Positions 7,455-16,173 of a stretch of DNA of 64,000 nucleotides are shown here, in pieces. The translations under genes and the position numbers were made by a program. Source of the stretch: Rhizobium sp. TH135. Its GTDB lineage: Bacteria > Pseudomonadota > Alphaproteobacteria > Rhizobiales > Rhizobiaceae. The stretch is taken from assembly GCF_002855515.1 (NCBI RefSeq), contig NZ_PKRP01000001.1, forward strand, positions 1 through 64,000. The letters run 5' to 3'. The notes beneath the pieces are model-generated. The model was given only the letters and a program-made list of their open reading frames with translations. It did not search any database and was not told the origin of the DNA. Positions within the stretch are counted from its first letter, which is position 1. The number at the start of each line of letters is the position of its first letter.

Positions 7455-9653
7455 TCACGCCACCTCCGGCAAGCCGCCAATCAGCTTATCGAGCGTCACA
7501 GGATATTCGCGCACCCGCACTCCGGTCGCATTGTAGACAGCATTCGAGATCGCGGCGGAGACGCCGCAGAGGCCGAGTTCGCCGACACCCTTGGCCTTCA
7601 TCGGCGACGACATCGGATCGGTCTCGTCGAGGAAGATCACCTCCTGATGCGGGATGTCCGCATGCACAGCCACCTCATAGCCGGCGAGATCATGGTTGAC
7701 GAAGAAGCCGCGGCGCGTGTCGACCGCCAGCTCCTCCGAGAGGGCCGCACCCACGCCCATGGTCATGGCACCAATCACCTGGCTGCGCGCCGTGATCGGG
7801 TTCAAGATGCGCCCGGCGGCACAGACGGCCAGCATGCGTCGCACACGGCACTCGCCGCTTGCCATGTCGACGGCAACTTCGACGAAATGCGCACCGAAGG
7901 TCGATTGCTGGTGAGTCTTGGAAAGATCGCCCCATTCCATCGTGTCCTCCGCCACCAAACCTTCGGGCCCGGCGACCTCCGCGAGCGGGACGGCGCGATT
8001 TCCGGAGCGAACCTGGCCACCCTCGAAGACCACGTCTTCAGTGTTGAGACCGATCGTCTTGACGACAGCATCGCGCAGCTTCACGCAGGCCGCATAGACG
8101 CCCGCGGTCGAGCAATTGGCCCCGAACTGCCCGCCGGAGCCGGCAGAGACCGGAAAGCGGGAATCGCCGAGGCGTACATCGACCTCCTCGACCGTGACCC
8201 CCATCATCTCGGCCGCCGTCTGCGCGATGATCGTATAGCTGCCGGTGCCGATATCCGTCATGTCGGTCTCAACGGTCACGCGGCCCTCCCGTGTAAGCCG
8301 GACACGGGCGCCCGAGGGAACGAGGAGGTTGTTGCGGAGTGCCGCAGCGACGCCAGTGCCGATGAGCCAGTTGCCCTCGCGGCGGGAGCCTGGCGTCTGG
8401 CGCCCTTGCCAGCCGAAGCGCTCGGCGCCGAGGCGCAGGCAGCCAATGAGGTCGCGGTGCGAGAACGGCCGCTCAGGATGCTCCGGGTCGACCTGGGTAT
8501 CATTGATGATCCGGAACTCGACCGGATCGATGCCCAGCTTATCCGCCATCTCGTCCATGGCAATTTCCAGCGCCATCAGGCCCGGCGCTTCGCCGGGCGC
8601 GCGCATGGCGTTGCCTTCGGCGAGATCGAGCGTTGCAAGGCGCATAGCGGTCATGCGGTTCGCCCCGGCATAGAGAAGCCGCGTCTGGTTGACCGCCGTC
8701 TCGGGTTTGCCGCCCGGCAGGTCGCCGGACCAGCTCTCATGCGCGATCGCCTCGATCTTGCCATCGGCCGCAGCGCCGATCCGGATGCGCTGGACAGTAG
8801 CCGGTCGGTGGGTGGTATTGTTCATGATCATAGGCCGCGGCAAGGTCACCTTGACCGCACGCCCGGCGGCTTTCGCGCCCAATGCTGCGAGCACGGCATC
8901 GGCCCGGAGGAACAGCTTGCCGCCGAAGCCACCGCCGATGAATGGCGACATCAGCTGGATCTTCTCCTTGTCCATGTCGAGGAAGGTCGCCAGATCCTGC
9001 CGCCACCAGTCGATCATCTGGCTGGATGTCCAGACGCGCAGCGCATCGCCAGCCCAGGCCGCGATCGAGGCATGCGGCTCCATCGCGGCATGCGACTGGT
9101 CGGGCGTCCGGTAATGCGCATCGAGCGTCACGGGGGACCGAGGGAAGGCTGTGTCGAAATCGCCAAATTCGGTGTCGGGCTCTTCCTCTTCGTCCGGCTT
9201 GACCGCCGTCTTCATCGCTTCATCGAGGTCGTAAGAGCCCGCCTCCTCTTCGTATTCCACCTTGATCAGCGACGCGGCGGCACGTGCCTGTTCAAAAGTT
9301 TCGGCAATCACCAGCGCCACGGCCTGGTGATAGTGCTGCACCTTGCTGCCGCCGAAGAGGGTCGCGGTGTTATACTCACCCTTCTCGCGGTCGCCGACAT
9401 CAAGCGTCGTCACAATGGACAACACGCCGGGCGCGCTCTTCGCCGCCTCGACGTCCATAGCCAGTATCCGCCCTTTTGCGATGGCGGCTCCCAGAGGGTA
9501 GCCATAGGCATAGTCGAGATCGGGCTCGTGTCCCTCATAAGCGTAGGTCGCCTGGCCGGTGACCTTCAGCGCACCGTCGATGCGGTGGATTGGACGCCCG
9601 ACAACCGTCAAATTGTCGATGGGGTTCGTCGTGGCGGGTCTATCGAATTTCAT
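7455..9653 (-). CDS. paoC: Aldehyde oxidoreductase, molybdenum-binding subunit (PaoC/YagR family)
   Basis: Large catalytic subunit of a xanthine-oxidase-family enzyme that oxidises aldehydes to carboxylic acids with water as oxygen donor at a molybdenum cytosine dinucleotide cofactor. It is 732 aa, the length I recall for E. coli PaoC. The N-terminal a/b-hammerhead domain starts at about residue 20 (GRPIHRIDGALKVTGQATY). Molybdopterin contacts follow: GGGFGGK (about 240), MRAPGEAPG, and GSGGQFG. The base Glu692 stands in GVGELG. It is last in the order paoA-paoB-paoC, 4 bp after paoB. A xanthine dehydrogenase is less likely because paoB has the extra Fe-S loop typical of Pao. Confidence 0.88.
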   Translation of the reverse strand: MKFDRPATTNPIDNLTVVGRPIHRIDGALKVTGQATYAYEGHEPDLDYAYGYPLGAAIAKGRILAMDVEAAKSAPGVLSIVTTLDVGDREKGEYNTATLFGGSKVQHYHQAVALVIAETFEQARAAASLIKVEYEEEAGSYDLDEAMKTAVKPDEEEEPDTEFGDFDTAFPRSPVTLDAHYRTPDQSHAAMEPHASIAAWAGDALRVWTSSQMIDWWRQDLATFLDMDKEKIQLMSPFIGGGFGGKLFLRADAVLAALGAKAAGRAVKVTLPRPMIMNNTTHRPATVQRIRIGAAADGKIEAIAHESWSGDLPGGKPETAVNQTRLLYAGANRMTAMRLATLDLAEGNAMRAPGEAPGLMALEIAMDEMADKLGIDPVEFRIINDTQVDPEHPERPFSHRDLIGCLRLGAERFGWQGRQTPGSRREGNWLIGTGVAAALRNNLLVPSGARVRLTREGRVTVETDMTDIGTGSYTIIAQTAAEMMGVTVEEVDVRLGDSRFPVSAGSGGQFGANCSTAGVYAACVKLRDAVVKTIGLNTEDVVFEGGQVRSGNRAVPLAEVAGPEGLVAEDTMEWGDLSKTHQQSTFGAHFVEVAVDMASGECRVRRMLAVCAAGRILNPITARSQVIGAMTMGVGAALSEELAVDTRRGFFVNHDLAGYEVAVHADIPHQEVIFLDETDPMSSPMKAKGVGELGLCGVSAAISNAVYNATGVRVREYPVTLDKLIGGLPEVA

Positions 9654-9657
9654 TGCC

Positions 9658-10608
9658 TCAACCCCTCGCTTCCAAGATCACGGCGCTCAAGACGCGCTCC
9701 ACCAGATCAAGCTTGAACCGGTTCTGCTCGGTGGGACGAGCGCCGGAGAACAGTACAAACGCAACCGCAGCCGCGCCCTTGGGCAATTCCGCCTCGGCTT
9801 CGGCCTTCCGCCAGGGTTTGTGCGCAACCCCGCCAAGGGCGACCCTGCCCGTCCCGTCCGGATGGATCACGGCGCCGACGGAAACGAGGGCAAAAGCATA
9901 GGACGCACGGTCGCGGACCTTGCGGTAAATCTGCCGTCCACCGACCGGCGGTGGGAGAACCACAGCCGTGATGATCTCGCCCTGCTCCAGCACCGTCTCG
10001 ACGTGAGGCGTATCGCCCGGAAGACGGTGGAAGTCTTCCATGGCGATCATGCGCTTGCTACCGTCAGGCTGGACGGTCTCGACCACTGCATCCAGAGCAC
10101 GCATAGCAACCGCCATGTCGCTCGGATGCGTCGCGATACAGGCATCGCTGACGCCCACCACCGCGTGCTGGCGGCTGAAGCCACCAATGGCGGAACAGCC
10201 GCTGCCGGGCTGACGCTTGTTGCAAGGCTGGTTGGTGTCGTAGAAATACGGACAGCGCGTCCGCTGCAAGAGATTGCCTGATGTCGTTGCCTTGTTGCGC
10301 AGCTGGCCGGACGCGCCGGACAGCAGGGCGCGCGTCAGAAGCGGATAGTCGCGGCGTACCGTCTCGTGAGCCGCGAGATCCGTGTTGCGCACCATGGCGC
10401 CGATGCGCAGCCCACCGTCCTCGGTCACCTCGATCTCATCAAGGCCAAGCCCGTTGACGTCGATCAGATGGGTCGGCGTTTCGATCTCAAGCTTCATCAG
10501 ATCCAGCAGGTTGGTGCCGCCAGCGATGAATTTCGCGTCTGGATTGCTCGCAGCCGAGCTTGCGGCCGCCTCGATCGAGGAGGCACGTTCATAGGTAAAG
10601 GCTCTCAT
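9658..10608 (-). CDS. paoB: Aldehyde oxidoreductase, FAD-binding subunit (PaoB/YagS family)
   Basis: Passes electrons from the Fe-S subunit to FAD and on to the final acceptor. The 316-aa protein begins MRAFTYERA. It shows the PCMH-type FAD site [11 protein letters not shown] (about residues 30-40) and the CO-dehydrogenase flavoprotein C-terminal fold. At about residues 125-160 there are four cysteines ([24 protein letters not shown]), the pattern that binds an extra 4Fe-4S cluster in PaoB and is absent from ordinary xanthine dehydrogenase flavin subunits. The ATG at 10608 overlaps the paoA stop (ATGA), so translation is coupled; a longer frame to 10665 would run inside paoA. Confidence 0.88.
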   Translation of the reverse strand: MRAFTYERASSIEAAASSAASNPDAKFIAGGTNLLDLMKLEIETPTHLIDVNGLGLDEIEVTEDGGLRIGAMVRNTDLAAHETVRRDYPLLTRALLSGASGQLRNKATTSGNLLQRTRCPYFYDTNQPCNKRQPGSGCSAIGGFSRQHAVVGVSDACIATHPSDMAVAMRALDAVVETVQPDGSKRMIAMEDFHRLPGDTPHVETVLEQGEIITAVVLPPPVGGRQIYRKVRDRASYAFALVSVGAVIHPDGTGRVALGGVAHKPWRKAEAEAELPKGAAAVAFVLFSGARPTEQNRFKLDLVERVLSAVILEARG

Positions 10609-11123
10609 GCGCGTGTTCCCGCCACTTCGGTGATGGCATCGATGATGTTGGAATAAGCCCCGCACCGACAGATATTGCCACTCATCCGCTCGCGAAGTTC
10701 GTCGGCGGTGATCTCGGCCTTGGCGGTGAGATCTTCAGTGACATGGCTCGGGATATTGGCCGCGATCTCCTCCAGCACGGCAATGGAGGAACAGATCTGG
10801 CCCGGGGTGCAGTAGCCGCATTGGAAGCCGTCATGTTTCACGAAGGCGGCCTGTATCGGGTGGAGGTCGCCCGGCTGGCCGAAGCCTTCGATCGTTTTCA
10901 CGCTGGCTCCGTCATGCATGACGGCCAGCGTCAGACAGGCATTCACCCGACGCCCGTCGATCATGACGGTGCAAGCGCCGCACTGCCCGTGATCACAGCC
11001 CTTCTTGGTGCCGGTCAAGTGGAGATGCTCGCGCAGAAGGTCGAGAAGGCTCGTCCTGTTGTCGACATCGAGTTGGTGTGGCTGGTCATTGACCGTCAGG
11101 GAAAGCGTGGTGCTGTGGCTCAT
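10605..11123 (-). CDS. paoA: Aldehyde oxidoreductase, 2Fe-2S subunit (PaoA/YagT family)
   Basis: Small electron-transfer subunit with two 2Fe-2S clusters. Cluster II ligands are CDHGQCGAC plus the Cys in NACLTLA; cluster I ligands are FQCGYCTPG and NICRCGAY. The length is 172 aa. The start at 11123 has AGGA about 7 bases upstream; the in-frame ATG at 11144 lacks a binding site. E. coli PaoA carries an N-terminal twin-arginine signal that exports the folded trimer. None is present here in either start version, so this enzyme should stay in the cytoplasm. It is first gene of the paoABC-like operon. No dedicated maturation gene (paoD) is seen next to it. Confidence 0.87.
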   Translation of the reverse strand: MSHSTTLSLTVNDQPHQLDVDNRTSLLDLLREHLHLTGTKKGCDHGQCGACTVMIDGRRVNACLTLAVMHDGASVKTIEGFGQPGDLHPIQAAFVKHDGFQCGYCTPGQICSSIAVLEEIAANIPSHVTEDLTAKAEITADELRERMSGNICRCGAYSNIIDAITEVAGTRA

Positions 11124-11267
11124 CGAATGTCCTGGTCTCTGCATCGCCGACCCGCAGGCGGGACTTTTGGCGGTGATGGTAAGGGGGGATTTTCGTGGAA
11201 TGTGGCTTCAAAGGGGGAACGCTGGAGAGGATGCCGGTCGGTGGAAAACCGATCGTCTCGCGGTCCG

Positions 11268-11501
11268 TCAGCGGTTACCAGACCTCCACTGTCGATAGGG
11301 TGCCAGAAGCTGCCCTGGAAAGCGGCGTTCGATCTCGTCCTCGACAAGCGCGATCCTGGCCAGGATCTCATCCCGGTCACTGGTCGAATCTTCACTGCGC
11401 ATTTCCAGGGATTTCATGGCAGCGAAGACCTCATCATCGGTCATCGCCTCAAGCCGGGACGCAAGGTCCGATACGTCTTCTGTCTGAATATCGCTGGCCA
11501 T
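11268..11501 (-). CDS. Hypothetical small acidic protein (77 aa)
   Basis: No recognised family. The protein is almost wholly helical and charged (TEDVSDLASRLEAMTDDEVFAAMKSLEM, given here as its general character, continuing with ARIALVEDEIERRFPG), suggesting a short coiled coil. GGAGG lies 9 bases before the ATG at 11501, favouring it over the ATG at 11507, which is too close to that site. It begins a run of four small minus-strand genes with no domain link to the pao operon. Confidence 0.55.
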   Translation of the reverse strand: MASDIQTEDVSDLASRLEAMTDDEVFAAMKSLEMRSEDSTSDRDEILARIALVEDEIERRFPGQLLAPYRQWRSGNR

Positions 11502-11666
11502 GATCATGCGCCTCCCAATGGCTGGGAAAGGCAGACGACGGCAGATTGTTCCCGAAGCTTTTCAGGAATGAGACCGGAAAATGCCGACAGCGATTACCTT
11601 CGCAACCCGGAGGCACAGGTTCAATACCGGTCAGCGCTGCAGGTTATGATGGGAAGCAGTATGAGC

Positions 11667-11693
11667 GGCTGACCGCCTTCCGGGCGGCCAGCC
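11667..11693 (-). terminator. Possible terminator hairpin after the 123-aa gene
   Basis: An 11-bp stem with one mismatch (GGCTGACCGCC, loop TTCCG, GGCGGCCAGCC) lies just after the TAA at 11701 in the minus direction. There is no T run, so it may be a rho-dependent or transcript-stabilising hairpin instead. Confidence 0.4.
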
Positions 11694-11700
11694 AGGGACA

Positions 11701-12072
11701 TTACGCCTCGACAGTCTCGCGGACGTCATCGAGCAGGAAATGCACCACCACATAGCGTGTCGAATAGGTCCGCCCGCTGTCGGAGACGCTCTCGACCGTG
11801 CCGCCGTCTGCCGGGTGCCACTGGCTGTAATGAGGATTGTTGACGATGAGCGTGATCGCCTTGCCGGCGAAGGCTCCCTGCAAACGGTAGCGCGCTTCAG
11901 CGAGCGGCCAGATGCGTTCGAAATCGGCTTGCGTTACCCGGACTTTCAGCGCCTGGCGGCGAATGGCCTCGCTATGCGAACCATCTTCTCGCTGACGCGC
12001 CGCACTTTCGAGCGTCACTTCCTCCGCCCCGTCGAGAATAGAGCTGAGTTCCTCCGGCCACATGCGTCTCAT
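11701..12072 (-). CDS. Hypothetical protein (123 aa)
   Basis: Function not recognised. The protein is soluble, with a helical charged first half (VTQADFERIWPLAEARYRLQG) and a beta-rich second half (KAITLIVNNPHYSQW, TYSTRYVVVHFLLDD). The ADFERIWPL and RYRLQG segments have the look of a small alphaproteobacterial conserved family. The start at 12072 has GGGAGGAG about 7 bases upstream. It lies between other small genes on the same strand but with 145-190 bp gaps, so it may have its own promoter. Confidence 0.6.
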   Translation of the reverse strand: MRRMWPEELSSILDGAEEVTLESAARQREDGSHSEAIRRQALKVRVTQADFERIWPLAEARYRLQGAFAGKAITLIVNNPHYSQWHPADGGTVESVSDSGRTYSTRYVVVHFLLDDVRETVEA

Positions 12073-12217
12073 AGAATTGCTCCTCCCCGAGCGTGTTCAT
12101 GGTGACACGGTCGAGTGTAGCGCGTCTGGCGCGGGATACAACGCGCCAGTGCTTGGTCGGATCAATTCGACGCAGAAACTGCCGCCGGTCGCCGAACTTT
12201 AGGAGAAGCCAGGAGGC

Positions 12218-12538
12218 TCACTCCGTGCAGCCGGTATCCTTTAGAGCCTGGGCATGGAAGCGGCGCAGTGCTGCTTCGATATCGGCCTTGGTAAAGCTGT
12301 GGCCGGCAGTCGCGAGGTCACGCGACAGGCGTGCAATTACATCGCCGTCACCGCTCACCACATGGTCGACCATGTGCAGGTCGCGGGCATAGCGCCCGAG
12401 GTCATCACCGGCAAAGCCGATCAACGATCCGGCCCAGTAGCCGGCGAGCAGATTACGACGGGCGCGAATGCTGCCGAGACCGTCCTCTTCGTGCGGATGG
12501 ACGGAATGGGCGGTGGTCGTAACAGCGGATAGGGGCAT
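12218..12538 (-). CDS. ATPase inhibitor subunit zeta-like protein (DUF1476)
   Basis: Alphaproteobacterial F1Fo-ATP synthase is inhibited by the zeta subunit, a four-helix protein of about 105 aa that blocks the rotor. This 106-aa protein matches the family pattern: RARRNLLAGYWAG (the usual ARRNKLLGLWAA region), FAGDDLGRYARDLHM, GDGDVIARLSRDLATAGHSF and KADIEAALRRFHAQA. The N-terminal inhibitory stretch is poorly conserved compared with what I recall of the canonical protein, and the gene is isolated, so this is probably a divergent second copy and its target is uncertain. The ATG at 12538 is preceded by a strong GGAGGAG; the ATG at 12562 would place that site inside the gene. Confidence 0.75.
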   Translation of the reverse strand: MPLSAVTTTAHSVHPHEEDGLGSIRARRNLLAGYWAGSLIGFAGDDLGRYARDLHMVDHVVSGDGDVIARLSRDLATAGHSFTKADIEAALRRFHAQALKDTGCTE

Positions 12539-12565
12539 GGCGCGATTCTCCTCCTCGGTCATGGA

Positions 12566-12868
12566 TCAGGCTTCAGCTTCAGCGGAAACGAGATAGCTGG
12601 CAAGCGGCGCACAGGCCGGGTTTGCGGCATCGAGCAATTCAGCCGGGCTTGTCAGGCCGCTGACGACCGAAACCACGGTCGTGCCGGCCCACCAGAGATC
12701 ACCGGTCGCGCGATCGATAAGCTGCGGGCCTGTGGTGCGCAGGCAGTCACCGGCCTGGCTGACAACCTCGACCGGGGCCTTCATCTCTTCGAGGCGCTGA
12801 CGGATGTCGGCCTCGATCGGATCGACGACAAGCATGGCGAAAATCGATGCAATCCACTCGGCGATCAT
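12566..12868 (-). CDS. Hypothetical protein (100 aa)
   Basis: No recognised domain. A hydrophobic N-terminus (MIAEWIASIFAMLVVDP) could be a weak membrane segment, followed by an amphipathic helix and a short beta-rich part (LWWAGTTVVSVVSGL). AGAGGA lies 7 bases before the ATG at 12868. The gap to the zeta-like gene is 27 bp, so the two are probably one transcript. No clue to function beyond this pairing. Confidence 0.55.
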   Translation of the reverse strand: MIAEWIASIFAMLVVDPIEADIRQRLEEMKAPVEVVSQAGDCLRTTGPQLIDRATGDLWWAGTTVVSVVSGLTSPAELLDAANPACAPLASYLVSAEAEA

Positions 12869-13278
12869 CGGGCAGTCCTCTGAAGCGAGGACGAGGGGCC
12901 GAACTGACGCTGCGTCTGCAGGCGTGGCTTCGGCTCACCGGGGCGCGCGTATGCCCCGTCGGCCGACGGAAAACGGCCGGGTGAAATCAAGATGGAGTGG
13001 TGGCGTCTCATGAACTGGTCCTTGGACCGGCAGCGGTGTCGAAAAGGTCCGACATCGCAAGAGCGCCGGGAGCTCTTACCAGAGGGGCCCGGACCAGCGG
13101 GTTGATCGCCATATGGGGAGCGATTCGGGCGTCTTCAAGGCATCGGCACATGACGATATGGAAAAGTCGGGCCATGCAGCCGGGGTCTTGTCTGGCCCCA
13201 TTCTGCATGGCCCGGGCGGCGGGCGATCAAGGCTCGAGCCTCAGGGCGAAAGCCGTCCGGCTCCGCAGCCATTCCTCA
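12869..13278. other. Intergenic region with no supported gene
   Basis: About 410 bp between the 100-aa gene and the secreted-protein gene. Only short overlapping frames without binding sites or domains are present, and I see no promoter or terminator that stands out. Confidence 0.5.
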
Positions 13279-13647
13279 TCAGTAGCGGATGACCGGGCAG
13301 CCGCGGACATTGGCGAAGACCATCCGGTCGCGGCCGCCGTGGCGAACACCGGCAACCACCACGCGACGCGGCGTCACATCGGCAACGAAGGCACGACGCA
13401 GGCCGTTCCAGCGGGCCTTTTCTACGGCATGGTGCGGACGGCACTCGCCGCGGTGCGGACGGTCACGACCGGGGCCATCCCAGCCCGGGCCACGGCCGGG
13501 ACGATCCCAGCCGGGACCGCCATGGCGCGGGCCTTCGATATAGACGCCCCAGCCGAAGCTGTCGGCAGATGCGGTGGAAGCGACGCCCGTGGTCGCCATG
13601 ACCGAGACGAGGGCAGCAAGACCGATTTTGCGAAGCATGCCGAACAT
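13279..13647 (-). CDS. Small secreted Gly/Pro/Arg-rich protein (122 aa)
   Basis: A Sec signal peptide is clear (MFGMLRKIGLAALVSVMATT, with cleavage near ASTASA-DS). The mature protein has a low-complexity GGPGWDRPGRGPGWDGPGRD section at about residues 40-65, then a folded end with two cysteines (GECRPHHAVEKA, VRGCPVIRY). The tail VAGVRHGGRDRMVFANVRG resembles short periplasmic proteins common in Rhizobiales (cysteine-linked, similar to the C-terminal part of some antifreeze or beta-sandwich families), but I cannot name it. GGAGAG lies about 7 bases before the ATG at 13647. Confidence 0.7.
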   Translation of the reverse strand: MFGMLRKIGLAALVSVMATTGVASTASADSFGWGVYIEGPRHGGPGWDRPGRGPGWDGPGRDRPHRGECRPHHAVEKARWNGLRRAFVADVTPRRVVVAGVRHGGRDRMVFANVRGCPVIRY

Positions 13648-13799
13648 GTTCTCTCTCCTTGAAAGGCGCATCCTTGCGCCGTCGTTTCCATCCCGCCGTT
13701 GAAAGCGATTGATGTGAGAGTAGAATCGGTCGCCTGAATGCAGTCCGAATCCCGTATTCAGCAAGTGTTCACCTAGTTACCACAAGCCGGTTCGAGGCG

Positions 13800-14219
13800 T
13801 CAGACATGCAGGACGACTTCGCGGCGATGGGGGCTGTCGCGGTGCTCGAAGAGGTAGATCCCCTGCCATGTGCCGAGCAGCAGGCGCCGATCGGCAAAGG
13901 GGACCGAGAGCGAGACCGGCAAGAGGGCTGCCTTGATATGGGCCGGCATGTCGTCAGGCCCCTCGTCGCGATGCGTGATGAAATCCATCGCCGGATCCGT
14001 CGTCGGCGGCACGAGGCGGCGGAAAAACGCCTTGAGATCGGTCTGCACCAAAGGATCGGCATTTTCCTGGATCAGCAGCGAGCACGAGGTGTGGCGCACG
14101 AAGACCGTCATCACGCCCTCCTCCTCCGCTGCGCTCTCTCGCAAAAACTCCCGGACAGACTGGGTAAACTCGTAGAGGCCTTGTCCGCGGGTGGAGATTG
14201 CCAGTCGCATCATCGCCAT
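13800..14219 (-). CDS. yjbQ: YjbQ family protein (UPF0047, secondary thiamine-phosphate synthase activity)
   Basis: Small trimeric enzyme family. E. coli YjbQ shows weak thiamine-phosphate synthase activity, but the physiological role is unknown. The 139-aa protein, usual length for the family, shows FVRHTSCSLLIQENAD (N-terminal metal-site His and Asn), DFITHRDEGPDDMPAHIKA (second conserved block) and the closing LLLGTWQGIYLFEHRD-R signature. The ATG at 14219 has GGAGAAGGG 9 bases upstream; a GTG at 14228 is less well placed. Single gene, divergent from the UPF0303 gene. Confidence 0.9.
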   Translation of the reverse strand: MAMMRLAISTRGQGLYEFTQSVREFLRESAAEEEGVMTVFVRHTSCSLLIQENADPLVQTDLKAFFRRLVPPTTDPAMDFITHRDEGPDDMPAHIKAALLPVSLSVPFADRRLLLGTWQGIYLFEHRDSPHRREVVLHV

Positions 14220-14323
14220 GTGTAACACCCTTCTCCTGCTCCGGGGAAAGCTGCGCCGCCGCCCCTAGTCAGCCCCGGCCGACCTCTGTAGTCTCCCGCT
14301 GAAAAACGGAGGACGACGCACCG

Positions 14324-14785
14324 ATGAGCCTGATCGAAACCATCGAAAGACAGGAAACCCAGCTCGTTTTCAAGAGCTTCGACGAGTTGGTGGCCTTCGA
14401 GGTCGGCCGCCGTCTGGTGGATCTCGCGCTGTCAGAAAAGGCGCCCGTGGTCATCGACATCCGCACCCCGGACCGCACCCTGTTTCATGCCGCCCTGCCC
14501 GGCGCCTCACCGGATAACGACCATTGGGCACGCCGCAAGAGCAATGTGACGCTGCGCATGCACAAGGCCTCACTGCGCGTCGGCGAAATGAATCGAGCCC
14601 GCGGGCGTAGCGTGTCTGCAGAAATCGGCCTCGATCCTATGGAATACGCAGACCATGGCGGCAGCTTCCCCGTCCGGGTCGCCGGCACCGGCGTTGTTGC
14701 GGCGATCACCGTCTCCGGCCTCAAGTCCGAGGAAGACCACGCGATGATCGTGACCGTCCTCGAAGCCTATCTCGGCGAAAGCTGA
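14324..14785 (+). CDS. UPF0303/heme-degrading-domain family protein (153 aa)
   Basis: Belongs to the HbpS/GlcG-like fold family (DUF336 relatives). The features seen are KAPVVIDIRTPDRTLFHAALPG, DHWARRKSNV with many basic residues, and the closing VAAITVSGLKSEEDHAMIV helix typical of the group. Relatives bind or degrade heme or act as sensors; the yeast and bacterial UPF0303 members have no proven reaction. Cytoplasmic, with no signal peptide. It stands alone, divergent from yjbQ with about 100 bp between. Confidence 0.8.
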   Translation: MSLIETIERQETQLVFKSFDELVAFEVGRRLVDLALSEKAPVVIDIRTPDRTLFHAALPGASPDNDHWARRKSNVTLRMHKASLRVGEMNRARGRSVSAEIGLDPMEYADHGGSFPVRVAGTGVVAAITVSGLKSEEDHAMIVTVLEAYLGES

Positions 14786-14797
14786 GCAGTCTCGGCC

Positions 14798-15178
14798 TTA
14801 GGGACGGGCGCCGGCAAACAGACTGAGGCGCGAGAAGAGATCATTCTCGCGCTCTAGCACCAGGACTGCCGGCAAGGCGTAGGGCCCCTGGTCTCCGGAG
14901 GGACCGCCTTCCGCATCGCGGCGATCAGAGCCATTAAGCGTACACTCGACCGCAACCCGGAAACCGGCCCGGTCGGTCATGACGACATGGTCCGAGAGCG
15001 TGATGCCGTGGCGCAGCACATAGGCCGCCAGCGTATCCCGAAAAGACGCGTGCCCGATCACCCTGATACCGTCGGGAAGATCGAGCACCGCCTCCTCCGC
15101 GAACATCGGGAGAAGCGCGTCGAAGTCGTGCCGGTTGAGGGCATCAATGACGGCAAGTGTCTGGTCTTCCAATGACAT
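14798..15178 (-). CDS. SnoaL-like/NTF2-fold protein (126 aa)
   Basis: A cone-fold protein: LAVIDALNRHDFDALLPMFAEEAVLDLPDG is the usual N-terminal helix pair of SnoaL-like proteins, given here in shorthand, followed by IRVIGHASFRDTLAAY and a curved sheet (FRVAVECTLNG, ALPAVLVLERE). Members range from small isomerases to binding proteins, and no catalytic residues point to one reaction. The ATG at 15178 has AAGGAGAGG 5-6 bases upstream; an open frame to 15256 would overlap argP. Same strand as argP but separated by 74 bp. Confidence 0.75.
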   Translation of the reverse strand: MSLEDQTLAVIDALNRHDFDALLPMFAEEAVLDLPDGIRVIGHASFRDTLAAYVLRHGITLSDHVVMTDRAGFRVAVECTLNGSDRRDAEGGPSGDQGPYALPAVLVLERENDLFSRLSLFAGARP

Positions 15179-15252
15179 GGGCCTCTCCTTCTTTGTCTTG
15201 AACATAGGCCCGGCATTTGCCGTGGCAAGTCTGGACAAGCCGCCAGAGTGCC

Positions 15253-16155
15253 TCATCCAAGGGGGCGCAGCACGCCGCTCGCGGCCTGCAGCACGGCGTC
15301 CGTGACAGGTTTCATAGCCGGGGCTACAGTGCGGCTCACATGCCAGTAGAGCGGCACGTCGAGCGGGTTTCCGGGTATCAACTCCCGCAGCCTCCCGTCG
15401 GACAAGGCGTCAGCGGCCAGCGGCTCCGGGTTCATGCCCCAGCCAAGACCGGCAATTGCGGCATCGACAAAGGCATGGCTTGACGGCAGCCAGTGGGACG
15501 GTCCGGTAACGCCCACCCCGAGCGCCTTCTCGGCCCAGCGGGTCTGGAGCCGATCCTTGGCATTGAAGGTTATCACGGGCGCATCCTTCAACCTGGCCGC
15601 GGTGACTTCCTCCTGTCCGAACCAGCGCTCGACAAAGGCGGGGCTTGCCGTCGCCAGATAGCGCAGCGATCCCAGTGGCCGGCAATCGCAGCCCTGCACC
15701 GGTTTCGGCGACCCGCTGATCGCCGCCCGCACATCCCCGCGCTGCAGCCATTCGGCGCTGTGATCCTGATCGTCGATGACGAGATCGAACAGCATGTCGT
15801 CCACCGCCGCCATCGCCGGGATGAACCATGTGGCGAGACTGTCGGCATTCACCGCAAGCCGCAGTGTCGGCCAAGCGCCCGTCTCCCCGCCCGTTTTCGA
15901 TGAAAGACCGAGATCCCGGCGCACGCCCTGCTCCAGCAGGCGCAGCTCCTCGGCATGGCGGAACAGCCTTTCCCCGGCCTCCGTCGCCCGGCAGGGCTGC
16001 GACCGGATGATCAGCGACGTGCCGACCTGTTCCTCCAGTTGGCGTACCCGCTGGGAAATCGCCGACTGCGTGACATGCAGCGTCTGGGCCGCACGCTCAA
16101 AGCTGCCGGTTCGGAGCACCGCAGACAGAGCAGAGAGCTGGGCCGGGTCAAACAT
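15253..16155 (-). CDS. argP: LysR-family regulator ArgP/LysG
   Basis: Activates the divergent amino-acid exporter when intracellular lysine or arginine is high. The 300-aa protein opens MFDPAQLSALSAVLRTGSFERAA; the winged HTH recognition helix is VTQSAISQRVRQLE (residues about 30-45). The effector domain from about 90 carries the ArgP pattern RWAEKALG and the GLGWGMNPEPL segment. The start at 16155 agrees with the family; two extra residues are possible. The head-to-head layout with argO across 87 bp, with an inverted repeat between them, is the standard LysG-LysE arrangement. Confidence 0.9.
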   Translation of the reverse strand: MFDPAQLSALSAVLRTGSFERAAQTLHVTQSAISQRVRQLEEQVGTSLIIRSQPCRATEAGERLFRHAEELRLLEQGVRRDLGLSSKTGGETGAWPTLRLAVNADSLATWFIPAMAAVDDMLFDLVIDDQDHSAEWLQRGDVRAAISGSPKPVQGCDCRPLGSLRYLATASPAFVERWFGQEEVTAARLKDAPVITFNAKDRLQTRWAEKALGVGVTGPSHWLPSSHAFVDAAIAGLGWGMNPEPLAADALSDGRLRELIPGNPLDVPLYWHVSRTVAPAMKPVTDAVLQAASGVLRPLG

Positions 16156-16173
16156 TAGCAACGCTTATGCAGG

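Noticed and set aside
7647-9716. A 689-codon open frame antisense to paoC
   Set aside because: Shadow of paoC, extending over the paoC-paoB junction; no binding site or motif.
11600-11650. tRNA-like 3' end (GGAGGCACAGGTTCAATACC)
   Set aside because: The T-arm resemblance is not matched by an acceptor stem or anticodon arm; no cloverleaf can be formed.
13008-13208. 66-codon minus-strand frame in the 12.9-13.3 kb gap
   Set aside because: Contains duplicated LVRAP peptides but lacks a ribosome binding site and any family pattern; not enough to call a gene.
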